Positions 50,026 through 58,131 of a DNA stretch of 64,000 nucleotides are shown here, piece by piece. The position numbers and the translations under genes were made by a program. The notes beneath the pieces were generated by a model. That model was not told where the DNA came from, searched no databases, and worked only from the letters and a program-made list of their open reading frames with translations. The stretch's first letter is position 1, and each line of letters begins with the position of its first letter. The DNA is from a virus: IMG/VR virus record IMGVR_UViG_3300021964_000012, positions 250,001-314,000 of that record; one strand, 5' to 3'.

Positions 50026-50667
50026 TTAAAATATAATTCCAAAAACAATTGCTTTGCTTTTGCTTACTAGTTCATCTGCAGTTGATCCATCTACAAAATA
50101 AACACCTGTTCCGCCACTGCCTGCTACGTTTCCGTAAAGTACGGTAGTATTTGCAACTGAACCAGGAGTTGCAGTGTCTGCTAATTGTAAACCTGCAGTA
50201 AGATTAACGTTTCCTGCAATATTTAATTGATTGGTATCAGTAAATGTTAAATTTGCACTTGCACCAAAGTTTCCTTCATTGTTGAATTGTACTTGTGTGT
50301 TTGCTCCTGCAACACTTCCTGCTGCAGCAGTTCCAATTTCATCCCACGTACCTGTTTCACCAGTTTCGCTAGTGCTGGTACTTAATTCCCATTTGTTATC
50401 TGTTGTATTATATCTAATACCTGCAAAAGTTGATGCAGTTTTATGAGTAAGTAAACCTGCATTACTAGCATATGTTGCGGTATTACTACTATTAGTTACA
50501 ATAAACGGATCTTTAACATCAAGTACTTCAGTGTTAATATAGGTTATATTTCCACTTACAACTAGGTTTCCATCAACTTCCATCGTATTGGTATTGATGT
50601 ACACCCTATCTGCAGTGTTTATGGTTTCAATGTAGTAATCGCCGTCGATTCTTTTTTTAGTATTCAT
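50026..50667 (-). CDS. fibre-related virion protein, 213 residues
   Basis: The start (MNTKKRIDGDYYIETINTAD) and MEVDGNLVVSGNITYINTE resemble the N-terminal NLTVNGTSTTLDTVNTIIED region of the giant fibre. VKDPFIVTNSSNTATYASNA and FNNEGNFGASANLTFTDTN are beta-helical fibre type. A short fibre or fibre base is likely. The start overlaps the DUF115-like gene upstream by four bases. Confidence 0.7.
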   Translation of the reverse strand: MNTKKRIDGDYYIETINTADRVYINTNTMEVDGNLVVSGNITYINTEVLDVKDPFIVTNSSNTATYASNAGLLTHKTASTFAGIRYNTTDNKWELSTSTSETGETGTWDEIGTAAAGSVAGANTQVQFNNEGNFGASANLTFTDTNQLNIAGNVNLTAGLQLADTATPGSVANTTVLYGNVAGSGGTGVYFVDGSTADELVSKSKAIVFGIIF

Positions 50668-51251
50668 AATGGACCTCTACGTGTATTTACCATTTCAAGA
50701 AACTTGTCCATTGACTGAATATTCATATTAGGCAAACTGTTAAATTGTTTTACAAAAGCACTTTCGGGTCCTTCAATTCTTGTAAAATTTACATTATCAA
50801 ATTCTTTTGCAAGTTCTAGCAGTTGCCTTACCCAGTTTCCCGAAAATGTAGGAGGCTCTAGTTGTTTTTTGTAAAATTCTGTGTCTACATACACATTGTT
50901 AAACATACCATTGGTTGTTCCAAGATCAAATCCTACTAGAAATATTTCAGTATGACCATCAAGACATGCAAGTGCAGTTGCATTTGGACCGCTACTATAT
51001 CCTTTGTATTTGTTTTGTAAAGGTTGAGCACCTAAACCTGGAATTGGTTTTCGTGTATGAAATCGATACTGTTTTGAATAACCACTGTTTTGTATTGCTT
51101 CAGCAATTGGTCTATCAGTGGCAACTAAACAATCAGGAACAAATGTACGGTACAATGCATTGCAACCATAGATTTTTCCTTGAGACTTCAAAACGTTAAG
51201 ATCAACAACAAGTCGACTTTTACCATTTCCAATTATAAATGCAGTACTCAT
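50664..51251 (-). CDS. DUF115-like Rossmann protein 2
   Basis: 195 residues. Motifs: AFIIGNGKSRLVVDL at residues 4-18, IYGCNALYRTFVPDCLVATD at about 30-50 and LACLDGHTEIFLVGFDLGTT at about 95-115. Paralogue of the protein at 35070-35759; both lie in fibre operons. The fold is like DUF115/MptE-type Rossmann proteins, some linked to glycan synthesis. Its Shine-Dalgarno (AGGG) is in the 3' arm of the terminator hairpin directly upstream. Confidence 0.55.
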   Translation of the reverse strand: MSTAFIIGNGKSRLVVDLNVLKSQGKIYGCNALYRTFVPDCLVATDRPIAEAIQNSGYSKQYRFHTRKPIPGLGAQPLQNKYKGYSSGPNATALACLDGHTEIFLVGFDLGTTNGMFNNVYVDTEFYKKQLEPPTFSGNWVRQLLELAKEFDNVNFTRIEGPESAFVKQFNSLPNMNIQSMDKFLEMVNTRRGPL

Positions 51252-51288
51252 AAAAAACCCTCACTGTACTTAATACAGTAAGGGTTTT
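51252..51288 (-). terminator. terminator/attenuator hairpin with embedded Shine-Dalgarno
   Basis: Stem AAAACCCT/AGGGTTTT extended by a U-G pair and ACTGTA/TACAGT with a five-base loop (TTAAG on the minus strand), 20 bases after the stop at 51308. The closing TTTTTT is followed at once by ATG of the next gene, and AGGG is its likely Shine-Dalgarno. Confidence 0.8.
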
Positions 51289-51307
51289 GGTAGTTAAAAA
51301 GTATCTA

Positions 51308-52000
51308 TTAACCTAATGAGGCGTTCTCAACTTGTACTAGATCCATGGTTGCAGGAGAAGCAGAACTACCTGATCCACCAACAGCAACTGTGTCATCTAG
51401 AATGTTAAAAAAGTTAATCAATCTTACATTACCACTGAAGTCCACTGAACGTCTACCGCCCATTAGTCTTTCAATACGTACTGCACTTGAACCTTCGTCT
51501 GTGTATGTTATAGTCATACTACCTGTTGATAAAGCAGCATCAGCTTCGTTTGCAAGTGTACAAATTCCACACTCAGCAGCCGTACCTGAAGTACCGGCAC
51601 CAGCGGCTGCAGTTACAGTAAAAATATGTCCTGCGGCAATTGTTCCTTTACCTGCACCCATTGCTTCCCAGTCGGTATCACCAACTGAAACCACTCTTAG
51701 TACACTGCCAACCACTGCATTTGCAGGGTCAATAGCGGCAGCATCTAATCTTGATACTTGGTACTTTCTTGCACCTTTTTGCTTGATTATAAAACCATCA
51801 CCTTCGGTTGTTACACTTCCACCAGTTGGTCGAATACGACATGTCATTACTGGAAATGTGTAGTCACTGGTGTTAGGATTTCCACCTACTGCACCATAGA
51901 ATAATTCACCAGAAGGTGTTCTTGCGGCACTGTCGTCTCCTGGATTGTTAAAACCAGCATCCTGTGTATCAGATATTTTTATTTTAAGAGGTCTACCCAT
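51308..52000 (-). CDS. capsid-associated structural protein candidate
   Basis: 230 residues. It begins GRPLKIKISDTQDAGFNNPGDDSAARTP (read in parts) and contains VLRVVSVGDTDWEAMGAGKG and FTVTAAAGAGTSGTAA, a small phage module. It lies immediately after gp23, with its own late promoter and a folded leader, as expected of an abundant decoration or fibre-base protein. It ends with a strong terminator. The exact role is unknown. Confidence 0.65.
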   Translation of the reverse strand: MGRPLKIKISDTQDAGFNNPGDDSAARTPSGELFYGAVGGNPNTSDYTFPVMTCRIRPTGGSVTTEGDGFIIKQKGARKYQVSRLDAAAIDPANAVVGSVLRVVSVGDTDWEAMGAGKGTIAAGHIFTVTAAAGAGTSGTAAECGICTLANEADAALSTGSMTITYTDEGSSAVRIERLMGGRRSVDFSGNVRLINFFNILDDTVAVGGSGSSASPATMDLVQVENASLG

Positions 52001-52024
52001 TTGTTTTCTCCTTTCAAAAAGTTG

Positions 52025-52073
52025 GCGTTCTAGGCCTACGCGGTTTTGTCCGCATAAAACACTTAATTGTGTT
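52025..52073 (-). other. structured 5' leader of the 230-residue protein
   Basis: On the minus strand AACAC/GTGTT (52073-52069 with 52062-52058), GCGG/CCGC (52053-52050 with 52043-52040) and GCGT/ACGC (52041-52038 with 52028-52025) form consecutive stems. The third overlaps the second by two bases and contains the palindrome TAGGCCTA. The leader of about 75 bases ends with Shine-Dalgarno AAAGGAG. Confidence 0.6.
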
Positions 52074-52077
52074 AATA

Positions 52078-52085
52078 GTATTTAT
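52078..52085 (-). promoter_or_regulatory. late promoter ATAAATAC after gp23
   Basis: ATAAATAC placed six bases after the gp23 terminator and 78 bases before the ATG at 52000. Confidence 0.7.
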
Positions 52086-52090
52086 GGTCA

Positions 52091-52117
52091 AAAAAATAGC
52101 ACCCAAAGGTGCTATTT
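52091..52117 (-). terminator. rho-independent terminator of gp23
   Basis: Stem AAATAGCACC/GGTGCTATTT plus a T-run on the minus strand, identical in stem and loop to the terminator at 38540-38567. It lies 23 bases after the gp23 stop. Confidence 0.92.
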
Positions 52118-52139
52118 TTAATAAAGTTTTCAGTGTATA

Positions 52140-53342
52140 TTATGAGAATGATAAGTTCTGAACTGCAATCTCACCTACATAGTCACCGGCATTTCCAAAT
52201 GAACTTGCAGTGTTTGATAACTCGATATATCCATATCTAGTCATAAAACTTACTACTGGCTCAAATGATGTCGGATCTAGTACAACACCTGAACTCATTA
52301 GCGGTACGTATGGGCAGTAGAAAGCTGGAGCGTCTGTTTCAGATGCACCTTTGTATCCTACTAATACTGCTTGAGTGTCAGCTGCATATGAATCACAGAA
52401 TACTCTCATTGTACCGTTTAATGTACCTACAAACTTTGTGTTTGTTGGTGCTTCAAAAGTACCTTCTGTAGTTCTAGCAAATGCTGAAGTTGTAGCTGAT
52501 TGTAACACTGTTAATGAAGCTGGAGAAACAACTGCATAGTTACCTGCACCACGTCTTGTACGTTGTGCAATTAAGTTAGCTGTTCTGTTGATCAATACTG
52601 CTAAAGCGGCATGCTCATCACCAACGAAAGTAGCAGTACCTGATACTGCAGCCTGGTTGTATGTGAACTCAGTTGCGGCTAATGTACGTAGAGATAATAG
52701 AATCTCTTGATCGATTTCTGCAGTAATCTCTTGAGCTAATGCTGCCATGATTTCTGCTTCTACGTCGATACCGTGCATTGCTTGTGCATCTTGAGCTGCT
52801 TCAAAAGTCCAACGTGCTTGTAACTTACGTGTCTTTGCTTCTACAGCTTGCTTTAAGATTTGAACAGAAATATTTCTTCCGCCTAATCCTTCCATAGCTG
52901 CTGTTGCACTTCCACCGTAACCAGTTGCGGCTGATGCTGCACCAGTTCCGTTAGCACCTGAATATGCAGTTGCAATTTTGAATGGTGATAATGCTTCATC
53001 GCCAGCTGCTGTTGGAGTAGCGGCTGCTGAAGTATCTGCCATTGCTGTTGCATAACGTACTCTTAGTGTATGGATTTGACCAACTGGTCCAGTCATAGGC
53101 TGAACACCAACTAATTCGTTGGCTATAACAGTTGGCATAACACGTCTGATAACAGGCAAAATAACTCTGTTAAGAGTTGCAATGTTACCTGATGCAGTTG
53201 AACCCGCAGTTGCGTTTTCATTTAAGTGTTTGCGAGTGTTTTCTAATATAACACCCATTGTTGAGCGACGAGCACCTTGTAATCCTTCTAGGAGGGCTTC
53301 TTTGGTCTCACCCCAACGGCTTTCTAGTAGTTCTTGTGACAT
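52140..53342 (-). CDS. gp23: gp23 major capsid protein
   Basis: 400 residues, shorter than T4 gp23 (521), as usual in marine T4-like phages. Typical: an N-terminal helical part (MGVILENTRKHLNENA) removed by gp21, then LPVIRRVMPTVIANELVGVQ, TVLQSATTSAF, RVFCDSYAADTQAVLVGYKG and FYCPYVPLMSSGVVLDPTSF. It forms the hexamers of the head. Shine-Dalgarno AAGGAG is strong, and the start codon lies in a small GACAT/ATGTC hairpin. Confidence 0.96.
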   Translation of the reverse strand: MSQELLESRWGETKEALLEGLQGARRSTMGVILENTRKHLNENATAGSTASGNIATLNRVILPVIRRVMPTVIANELVGVQPMTGPVGQIHTLRVRYATAMADTSAAATPTAAGDEALSPFKIATAYSGANGTGAASAATGYGGSATAAMEGLGGRNISVQILKQAVEAKTRKLQARWTFEAAQDAQAMHGIDVEAEIMAALAQEITAEIDQEILLSLRTLAATEFTYNQAAVSGTATFVGDEHAALAVLINRTANLIAQRTRRGAGNYAVVSPASLTVLQSATTSAFARTTEGTFEAPTNTKFVGTLNGTMRVFCDSYAADTQAVLVGYKGASETDAPAFYCPYVPLMSSGVVLDPTSFEPVVSFMTRYGYIELSNTASSFGNAGDYVGEIAVQNLSFS

Positions 53343-53361
53343 TAAATGTCTCCTTTTTTAG

Positions 53362-54444
53362 TTAAAGCCCTGCTAGGCGTTTCAAGGCAATGACGTTTGA
53401 ATCGTCATCTGCTTTATCGACAACCTTTGCAGTTTTATTACCAGTTTGTTCAGTTAAACTTGCAGCCTTTTTAGTTGCTTTGGTTTCGCTCAACACTGCT
53501 GGCAAATATTTTTCAAAAGCGTTCTTCAATCGAGATGTCTGAACGTTTTCAAGTAAGTTAGTCATAATTTCTCTCTTCTCATCATTGAGAGGAGATAGAA
53601 GCTCGTCCAATGTAGCATCACGCTCATTGGCTTCTTTTATAACTTTGATTTCGTTATTTTTGCTTTCAACAAGTGCTTTCGCCTTGTCTTTAACAGCAAT
53701 GGCTTCTGCCAACTGTTTATCTTTTTCTACAATAGTTGCATTAAGTTTACGTACTTCTTCATTTTCATTTAAATGTGTAGCACCAAACTCAGTTGCATAT
53801 GCTTCGAAGATTCGACGACCAAAATTGTTCTCACGAGCAATTTTAATGTCTTCTTTAAGTTGACCCATTTCAGCCTTAAGATGCGTAGATACAGTTGAAG
53901 CCATCTTCTTAGCAGATTCTTTTATGAACTTGCTCTTTAGATTATCAAGTTTATTGCGTGCTTGTGAAACAAGTCTTACTTTAGTTTCCACTAAGTCTTT
54001 CTTGTCAGCAGCAAATTCTTTGATTTCTTCAGCTAAAGCACCAACAACAAATTTTTCTAATTTTTCAAAACCTGTTTTTGATACCTTACGATCTGTGCGT
54101 AGTTCTTTTAACTCTTCTGAAAGTTGTTTAACTAAAAAGCCGTTAAACTTATCAGCATTTTCTTTCATCTTGTTATGAAACTTAACACGATCTTCAGCTA
54201 ATGCTTTCTTCTCTTCGTTAAGAGCTGATATTTCATTAGCTAAGCCTTCTGTAACCATTTTATCTAGGGCTTCTACCATCACAGTTTTGTCATGCTCATA
54301 GCGTTGTGCAAACTCCTCACGAAGTTCAGCACGCACTGTCTCTTTGGCCTCGACCATTTTTGCTTCCCATTGTTCAGCAATAGCAGTACGAGTGTCCTCA
54401 TTGACGAGATCGCTATCTAATAGTGGTTTAATAGCATCTAACAT
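53362..54444 (-). CDS. gp22: gp22 prohead core scaffold
   Basis: 360 residues, almost entirely charged coiled-coil helix (EQWEAKMVEAKETVRAELRE, KTGFEKLEKFVVGALAEEI, EKDKQLAEAIAVKDKAKA). It ends with a helix/disordered tail VIALKRLAGL. It is the main scaffold, cut by gp21 after head assembly. Its Shine-Dalgarno (TAGGAG) is in a hairpin with the gp21 stop codon. Confidence 0.9.
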   Translation of the reverse strand: MLDAIKPLLDSDLVNEDTRTAIAEQWEAKMVEAKETVRAELREEFAQRYEHDKTVMVEALDKMVTEGLANEISALNEEKKALAEDRVKFHNKMKENADKFNGFLVKQLSEELKELRTDRKVSKTGFEKLEKFVVGALAEEIKEFAADKKDLVETKVRLVSQARNKLDNLKSKFIKESAKKMASTVSTHLKAEMGQLKEDIKIARENNFGRRIFEAYATEFGATHLNENEEVRKLNATIVEKDKQLAEAIAVKDKAKALVESKNNEIKVIKEANERDATLDELLSPLNDEKREIMTNLLENVQTSRLKNAFEKYLPAVLSETKATKKAASLTEQTGNKTAKVVDKADDDSNVIALKRLAGL

Positions 54445-54452
54445 GCGATTCT

Positions 54453-54466
54453 CCTAAATTTTTAGG
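54453..54466 (-). promoter_or_regulatory. hairpin coupling gp21 stop and gp22 Shine-Dalgarno
   Basis: CCTAAA pairs with TTTAGG across the gp21 stop (TAG); TTTAGG begins the TAGGAG Shine-Dalgarno of gp22. Ribosomes finishing gp21 would open it. Confidence 0.5.
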
Positions 54467-55080
54467 TCTCTGATAAGACGAGAAACTTCGTCTTTCAGGT
54501 ACTTTTGTATTTTGCCGTCTTTCCCAGACTCACGAGCCATTTCTAAAATGTGATGCCCATGTTTCATGTTCATCAGTCCTTCATAAATTGCTTTTGGATA
54601 AGCATTTGGAGCACTGGGTTGTGCGACCACGTCTACAGTGACTATTTCAAAGTCACTGACACGTCCGTTATGTGGATCAACGTTACCTGATCCACGACTC
54701 GAGACGCCCAATCTCACACCGGATTGCAACATTGTTTTAACTAGTTGCCCCATTGGAGTTGGGAGAATTTTTAGTTTTCCATAACCATTAGGTCCGTCCA
54801 TCCACATGCGTTCAATCATGTGACATACACGGTCTAAATTAATCTTAAGGTCATCTGGATGATCTACTTCGCCAAGAACGCTTGTTGTTTTAATTTGTTC
54901 ATTCAGTGTATCAACTGCTTCTGCAATTTGACTCACTGGATAGATACGTTCATTGGCATTTTTCACGTCACCTTGTATGCAGATGCCTTCCATATAGAGG
55001 TCCTTACCATCTTTGCCTTCAACAATGTTGATTTTTGCGGCTTCAAAAGTAAGTTCCTCTTTAAGGTATAGCTGTCCCAT
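54454..55080 (-). CDS. gp21: gp21 prohead protease
   Basis: 208 residues (T4 gp21 is 212). Serine protease motifs are LGEVDHPDDLKINLDRVCHM with the catalytic His74 and GVSSRGSG with Ser127/128. C-terminal helices close the fold. It processes gp22, gp23 and core proteins during head maturation. Shine-Dalgarno AGGAA is nearby; gene order 20-core-core-21-22-23 equals T4. Confidence 0.93.
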   Translation of the reverse strand: MGQLYLKEELTFEAAKINIVEGKDGKDLYMEGICIQGDVKNANERIYPVSQIAEAVDTLNEQIKTTSVLGEVDHPDDLKINLDRVCHMIERMWMDGPNGYGKLKILPTPMGQLVKTMLQSGVRLGVSSRGSGNVDPHNGRVSDFEIVTVDVVAQPSAPNAYPKAIYEGLMNMKHGHHILEMARESGKDGKIQKYLKDEVSRLIRDLKI

Positions 55081-55101
55081 GTACGTGATTCCTAGTCTAG
55101 A

Positions 55102-56010
55102 TTAGTCTATAACACTTTTGGTGTTAACACCAGAAGCTTGTGATAATTCAGGCTTTGGAGCTGGTTTTACATCTGGCTTTGTAGTTCCATCCATGTCACC
55201 ATATTTTGGTGTTGAACGACCTGATGTGTTTCCATCTTTGATGTCGACTGGCTTTGCATCCATTCCTTTTTGACCTGAGTTAGCAGCTACTGGACTTTTA
55301 CTAGCTGGTGATGTTGTAACTGGCTTAGGAGCTGCAACTAATTCTACACCTTCTTCTAAACCTTCTACTTCAACATTAACATCGATTGGCTCGTCCATTT
55401 TGTCTTCCATGCCATCAATCTCGTCCTGCTCCATGTCAGTATCGCTATCAATGTCTGAAATCTCGTCTTGCTCGCCTTCAATGTCGTCTGTGTTATCGTC
55501 AACCTGTGCCATTAGCTCTTCGAATTCACCCATTAGTTCGTCTAATTTGTCTTCGATGTCTACTACACGGTCTTCTAATTCTTCTTCGCCGTCATCGTCA
55601 TCAACGTCTACGTCGATCATTTCGATTTCTTCTTCCTCATCTTCCATTCTGACGCCTTCTTCTTCGGCCTCAACTTCGTCAATGAGATCGTCAACCTGTG
55701 ATCCACCTAAATCTGTTTCATCAATCTTTTGATCGTTGTCATGTTCTGCGTCACGCTTGCCACGCTTTCCCATTTCGTCGTCTCTACGATCTTTCATTGA
55801 TTGTTTTTTGCCTGATTCAGCACCGTCTTTAGCACCTAAATGCTCATCTTCGCGGTCCTTGTAACCTTGCTTTTCTGTAATTTCTTCTTCTGACATAATG
55901 TCTTCGTATATGTCTTTTGACTTTTCCACAACAATCTCATGGAAAAGAGCTTTTGCATTTTTTTCATCATCGTTGATGACGAATTCAATAAGTTGCTCAA
56001 ATTTGTTCAT
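55102..56010 (-). CDS. acidic prohead core protein (gp67/68 position)
   Basis: 302 residues. The N-terminus (ALFHEIVVEKSKDIYEDIM) is typical of marine T4-like prohead core proteins. Residues 60-220 are very rich in Asp/Glu (EDEEEEIEMIDVDVDDDDG), and the C-terminus is Pro/Lys/Ser-rich. It sits where T4 has genes 67 and 68 and is probably cut into internal peptides by gp21. Much longer than T4 gp67 (80) or gp68 (141). Confidence 0.7.
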   Translation of the reverse strand: MNKFEQLIEFVINDDEKNAKALFHEIVVEKSKDIYEDIMSEEEITEKQGYKDREDEHLGAKDGAESGKKQSMKDRRDDEMGKRGKRDAEHDNDQKIDETDLGGSQVDDLIDEVEAEEEGVRMEDEEEEIEMIDVDVDDDDGEEELEDRVVDIEDKLDELMGEFEELMAQVDDNTDDIEGEQDEISDIDSDTDMEQDEIDGMEDKMDEPIDVNVEVEGLEEGVELVAAPKPVTTSPASKSPVAANSGQKGMDAKPVDIKDGNTSGRSTPKYGDMDGTTKPDVKPAPKPELSQASGVNTKSVID

Positions 56011-56121
56011 TAAAATAATCCTTCTAAGTATTGGGCTCAGTATAGTACTTACAAGAAAATTAAAAAACTAGTAGTTTATAGGGGTAAAAGTGGTAGAAAA
56101 TGAATTATTTTCTGTGCTAAC

Positions 56122-56337
56122 CTACATCTGTGGTGGAGGTGGAGCAAATTGTGCTTGAATACGTTTGAGATCTTGCTTCTTCTCATAGTTTCTAAGATCG
56201 TACATTCTACGCAGTTTAGATATCTGCTTTAGTGTTAGTTTTGTTTTACGCAACTCGCCAAGTTCCGGAACAGAGTTATCGTCTTTCTGTTCTTGATATC
56301 CGTCTGCTGGTGCATCATAAAATTCAAATAGTTTCAT
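56122..56337 (-). CDS. small prohead core protein candidate
   Basis: 71 residues: MKLFEFYDAPADGYQEQ, then basic helical LTLKQISKLRRMYDLRNYEK and a Pro-rich end QFAPPPPQM. It lies between gp20 and the acidic core gene (T4 gene 67/68 position). Its ATG has no Shine-Dalgarno and follows a late-promoter motif by four bases. The gap 56011-56121 holds AGAAAAT/ATTTTCT, a possible weak terminator, and no gene. Confidence 0.65.
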   Translation of the reverse strand: MKLFEFYDAPADGYQEQKDDNSVPELGELRKTKLTLKQISKLRRMYDLRNYEKKQDLKRIQAQFAPPPPQM

Positions 56338-56341
56338 AATA

Positions 56342-56349
56342 GTATTTAT
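56342..56349 (-). promoter_or_regulatory. late promoter ATAAATAC, four bases before ATG
   Basis: ATAAATAC overlaps the gp20 stop codon and is followed by TATT and ATG. With normal late-promoter spacing RNA would start at the ATG. Confidence 0.55.
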
Positions 56350-58094
56350 GCAGGAGGTTCTTCAGGAGCGGCTGGTGCAGCCATGTCAACATTTACATCA
56401 ACTTCTTCGCCACCTGCAGCTTCTTCACCAGCAACTGCATCTCCCATCTGTACATCACCTTCAAAGTCGCCAGGGCTTACACCTACTGTACGTAAATCAC
56501 TACCAGTTGGTTCAGTTTCAATTGGTTGTCCCGTTTCTTCTTCCCAATACTCAGTATTTTCTTGAAGTTCATCGTCGGTTAATCCAAGGTAGCGTTTCAG
56601 AAGAAAACGCTTGCTCATGTAGGGCAGTTGTTCCAATGCACTGAATGCTTGTATTCTAGTTGTGTCTAGTTCGGCCTGTCTATAGCTCGCAAAATTCTGT
56701 GGAGGTGCAAATGTAATGTTAAAAAGTCCACTGTCAATGTTGAACCCTCTCCAACGCATGAACATTTTGAATTCATCATCAAGTTTTTCAATTACCTGCT
56801 TTTGCAATCTTTCGCAGTATTGATTGAATCTGTATTCTTGTATGAGTGCAGTACCAACTCTACCGTCGTTCATTGGTCGATCTGAGTCATCTGGACCGGT
56901 TGGTAGATAACTGCTAGGAACACGCAAGCCTCTGCACATTTTGTTGTTAAAGTATTTTAAATCGTCAATCTGTCCAAGGTTTTCACCACCCGGCAGTGTT
57001 TCAACTTTTGATCCACGTCCTTCGGCAGTTTGAGGAAAGAAATAGTCTTCGTTTATGCTCAATGGATTGTAAGTTGTATCCATGGTTGTTGCTTGTTGAC
57101 CACCCTGTGGATTTGGGATACGTCTTTGATGTACTTCATTTTTCACACGTTCGACAAACTGCATGGCTAGATGTGATGGCATGTTTCCAACATCAATGTA
57201 AAATACACGTCTTTCAGGAGCACGTTGTACTCTGTATATAAGAATAGCATCTTCAAGCAATTCTTTTTGTTTGAACACTTTGAATATCATTTCCAGCACA
57301 CTCTGCGAGAAAGGCCAGAAAAAATCTAATCCTTCACTGAGTCCAAGATGCACTACATTTTTAGCATCAATTACGGTTTCATTTACTGTGTGTTCGAATC
57401 TGCTTTGTCCAGCAGGAGCATTTGGAATGGTATAGTTTGAACCACCCATGGCACTGCCACCAGTTCCAATTATTTCGCCTGAGTTTAATCCAGTGCCATA
57501 GTCGGTGGTTTTCTTTGGTGCAATACTGAGATTTTGAAAGTTTGGATTTATATCTCTAATCACATACTGCTCAGGACGTTTGCCTTCATTTTCATTAACA
57601 ATCACACGCACAACCTTGGTCATGTCAACCCAGTATAGTTCAAATGTTTCTGGATCACGCACAAACACTTGATCGCCGTACTTTATAGTGTTCCTAAAAA
57701 TACGAAACATACGCTGATCAAGTTTATTAAGTTTTGTCCACTGTTGTAGTTGTGTACGTATTATTTCAATTTCATTATTTGTTGGTTTATCAGTGTATTG
57801 CACTTCAAATGGAGTATTATTGCTTTCATTCTTTTGTGTTGCAAACTCTGCTATAATGTCCAAACAAGCATTGATTTCACTGTCAGTATCCATGTTTTCA
57901 TACTGATTGTAGCGTTCTATCCTGTTAGGATGACCAGAGTATACTTCTGGTAGATGACTTTGATAGTTTTTAAAACCAAACTGTCCGCCAGAACCACCAC
58001 TACCATAAGCAGGACCCCTTGCGTTTTGTCCACTTATAGGACTCAGTTGACCACCGGTGCTACCAACTGCTTTGAAGTATTTTTTCCAGGACAT
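56346..58094 (-). CDS. gp20: gp20 portal protein
   Basis: 582 residues (T4 gp20 is 524). Typical: RIERYNQYENMDTDSEINAC, FRIFRNTIKYGDQVFVRDPE, LLEDAILIYRVQRAPERRVF, YIDVGNMPSHLAMQFVERVK, LGQIDDLKYFNNKMCRGLRV and VPSSYLPTGPDDSDRPMNDG. The C-terminus is Ala/Pro/Glu-rich. It forms the dodecameric portal and DNA channel. Late promoter plus masking hairpin precede it. Confidence 0.96.
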   Translation of the reverse strand: MSWKKYFKAVGSTGGQLSPISGQNARGPAYGSGGSGGQFGFKNYQSHLPEVYSGHPNRIERYNQYENMDTDSEINACLDIIAEFATQKNESNNTPFEVQYTDKPTNNEIEIIRTQLQQWTKLNKLDQRMFRIFRNTIKYGDQVFVRDPETFELYWVDMTKVVRVIVNENEGKRPEQYVIRDINPNFQNLSIAPKKTTDYGTGLNSGEIIGTGGSAMGGSNYTIPNAPAGQSRFEHTVNETVIDAKNVVHLGLSEGLDFFWPFSQSVLEMIFKVFKQKELLEDAILIYRVQRAPERRVFYIDVGNMPSHLAMQFVERVKNEVHQRRIPNPQGGQQATTMDTTYNPLSINEDYFFPQTAEGRGSKVETLPGGENLGQIDDLKYFNNKMCRGLRVPSSYLPTGPDDSDRPMNDGRVGTALIQEYRFNQYCERLQKQVIEKLDDEFKMFMRWRGFNIDSGLFNITFAPPQNFASYRQAELDTTRIQAFSALEQLPYMSKRFLLKRYLGLTDDELQENTEYWEEETGQPIETEPTGSDLRTVGVSPGDFEGDVQMGDAVAGEEAAGGEEVDVNVDMAAPAAPEEPPA

Positions 58095-58100
58095 ATAATT

Positions 58101-58131
58101 TCCATGTAAATCTTTGTTATGGAGTATTTAT
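58101..58131 (-). promoter_or_regulatory. late promoter and possible masking hairpin at gp20
   Basis: ATAAATAC at 58131-58124 is followed by TCCAT, which pairs with ATGGA (58105-58101) carrying the GGA Shine-Dalgarno. Predicted late RNA starts at or after the last base of TCCAT, so it would not be masked. Confidence 0.55.

Noticed and set aside
53335-53347. GACAT/ATGTC palindrome at the gp23 start as a regulator
   Set aside because: The stem is five bp with a three-base loop and leaves the strong AAGGAG free; likely chance.
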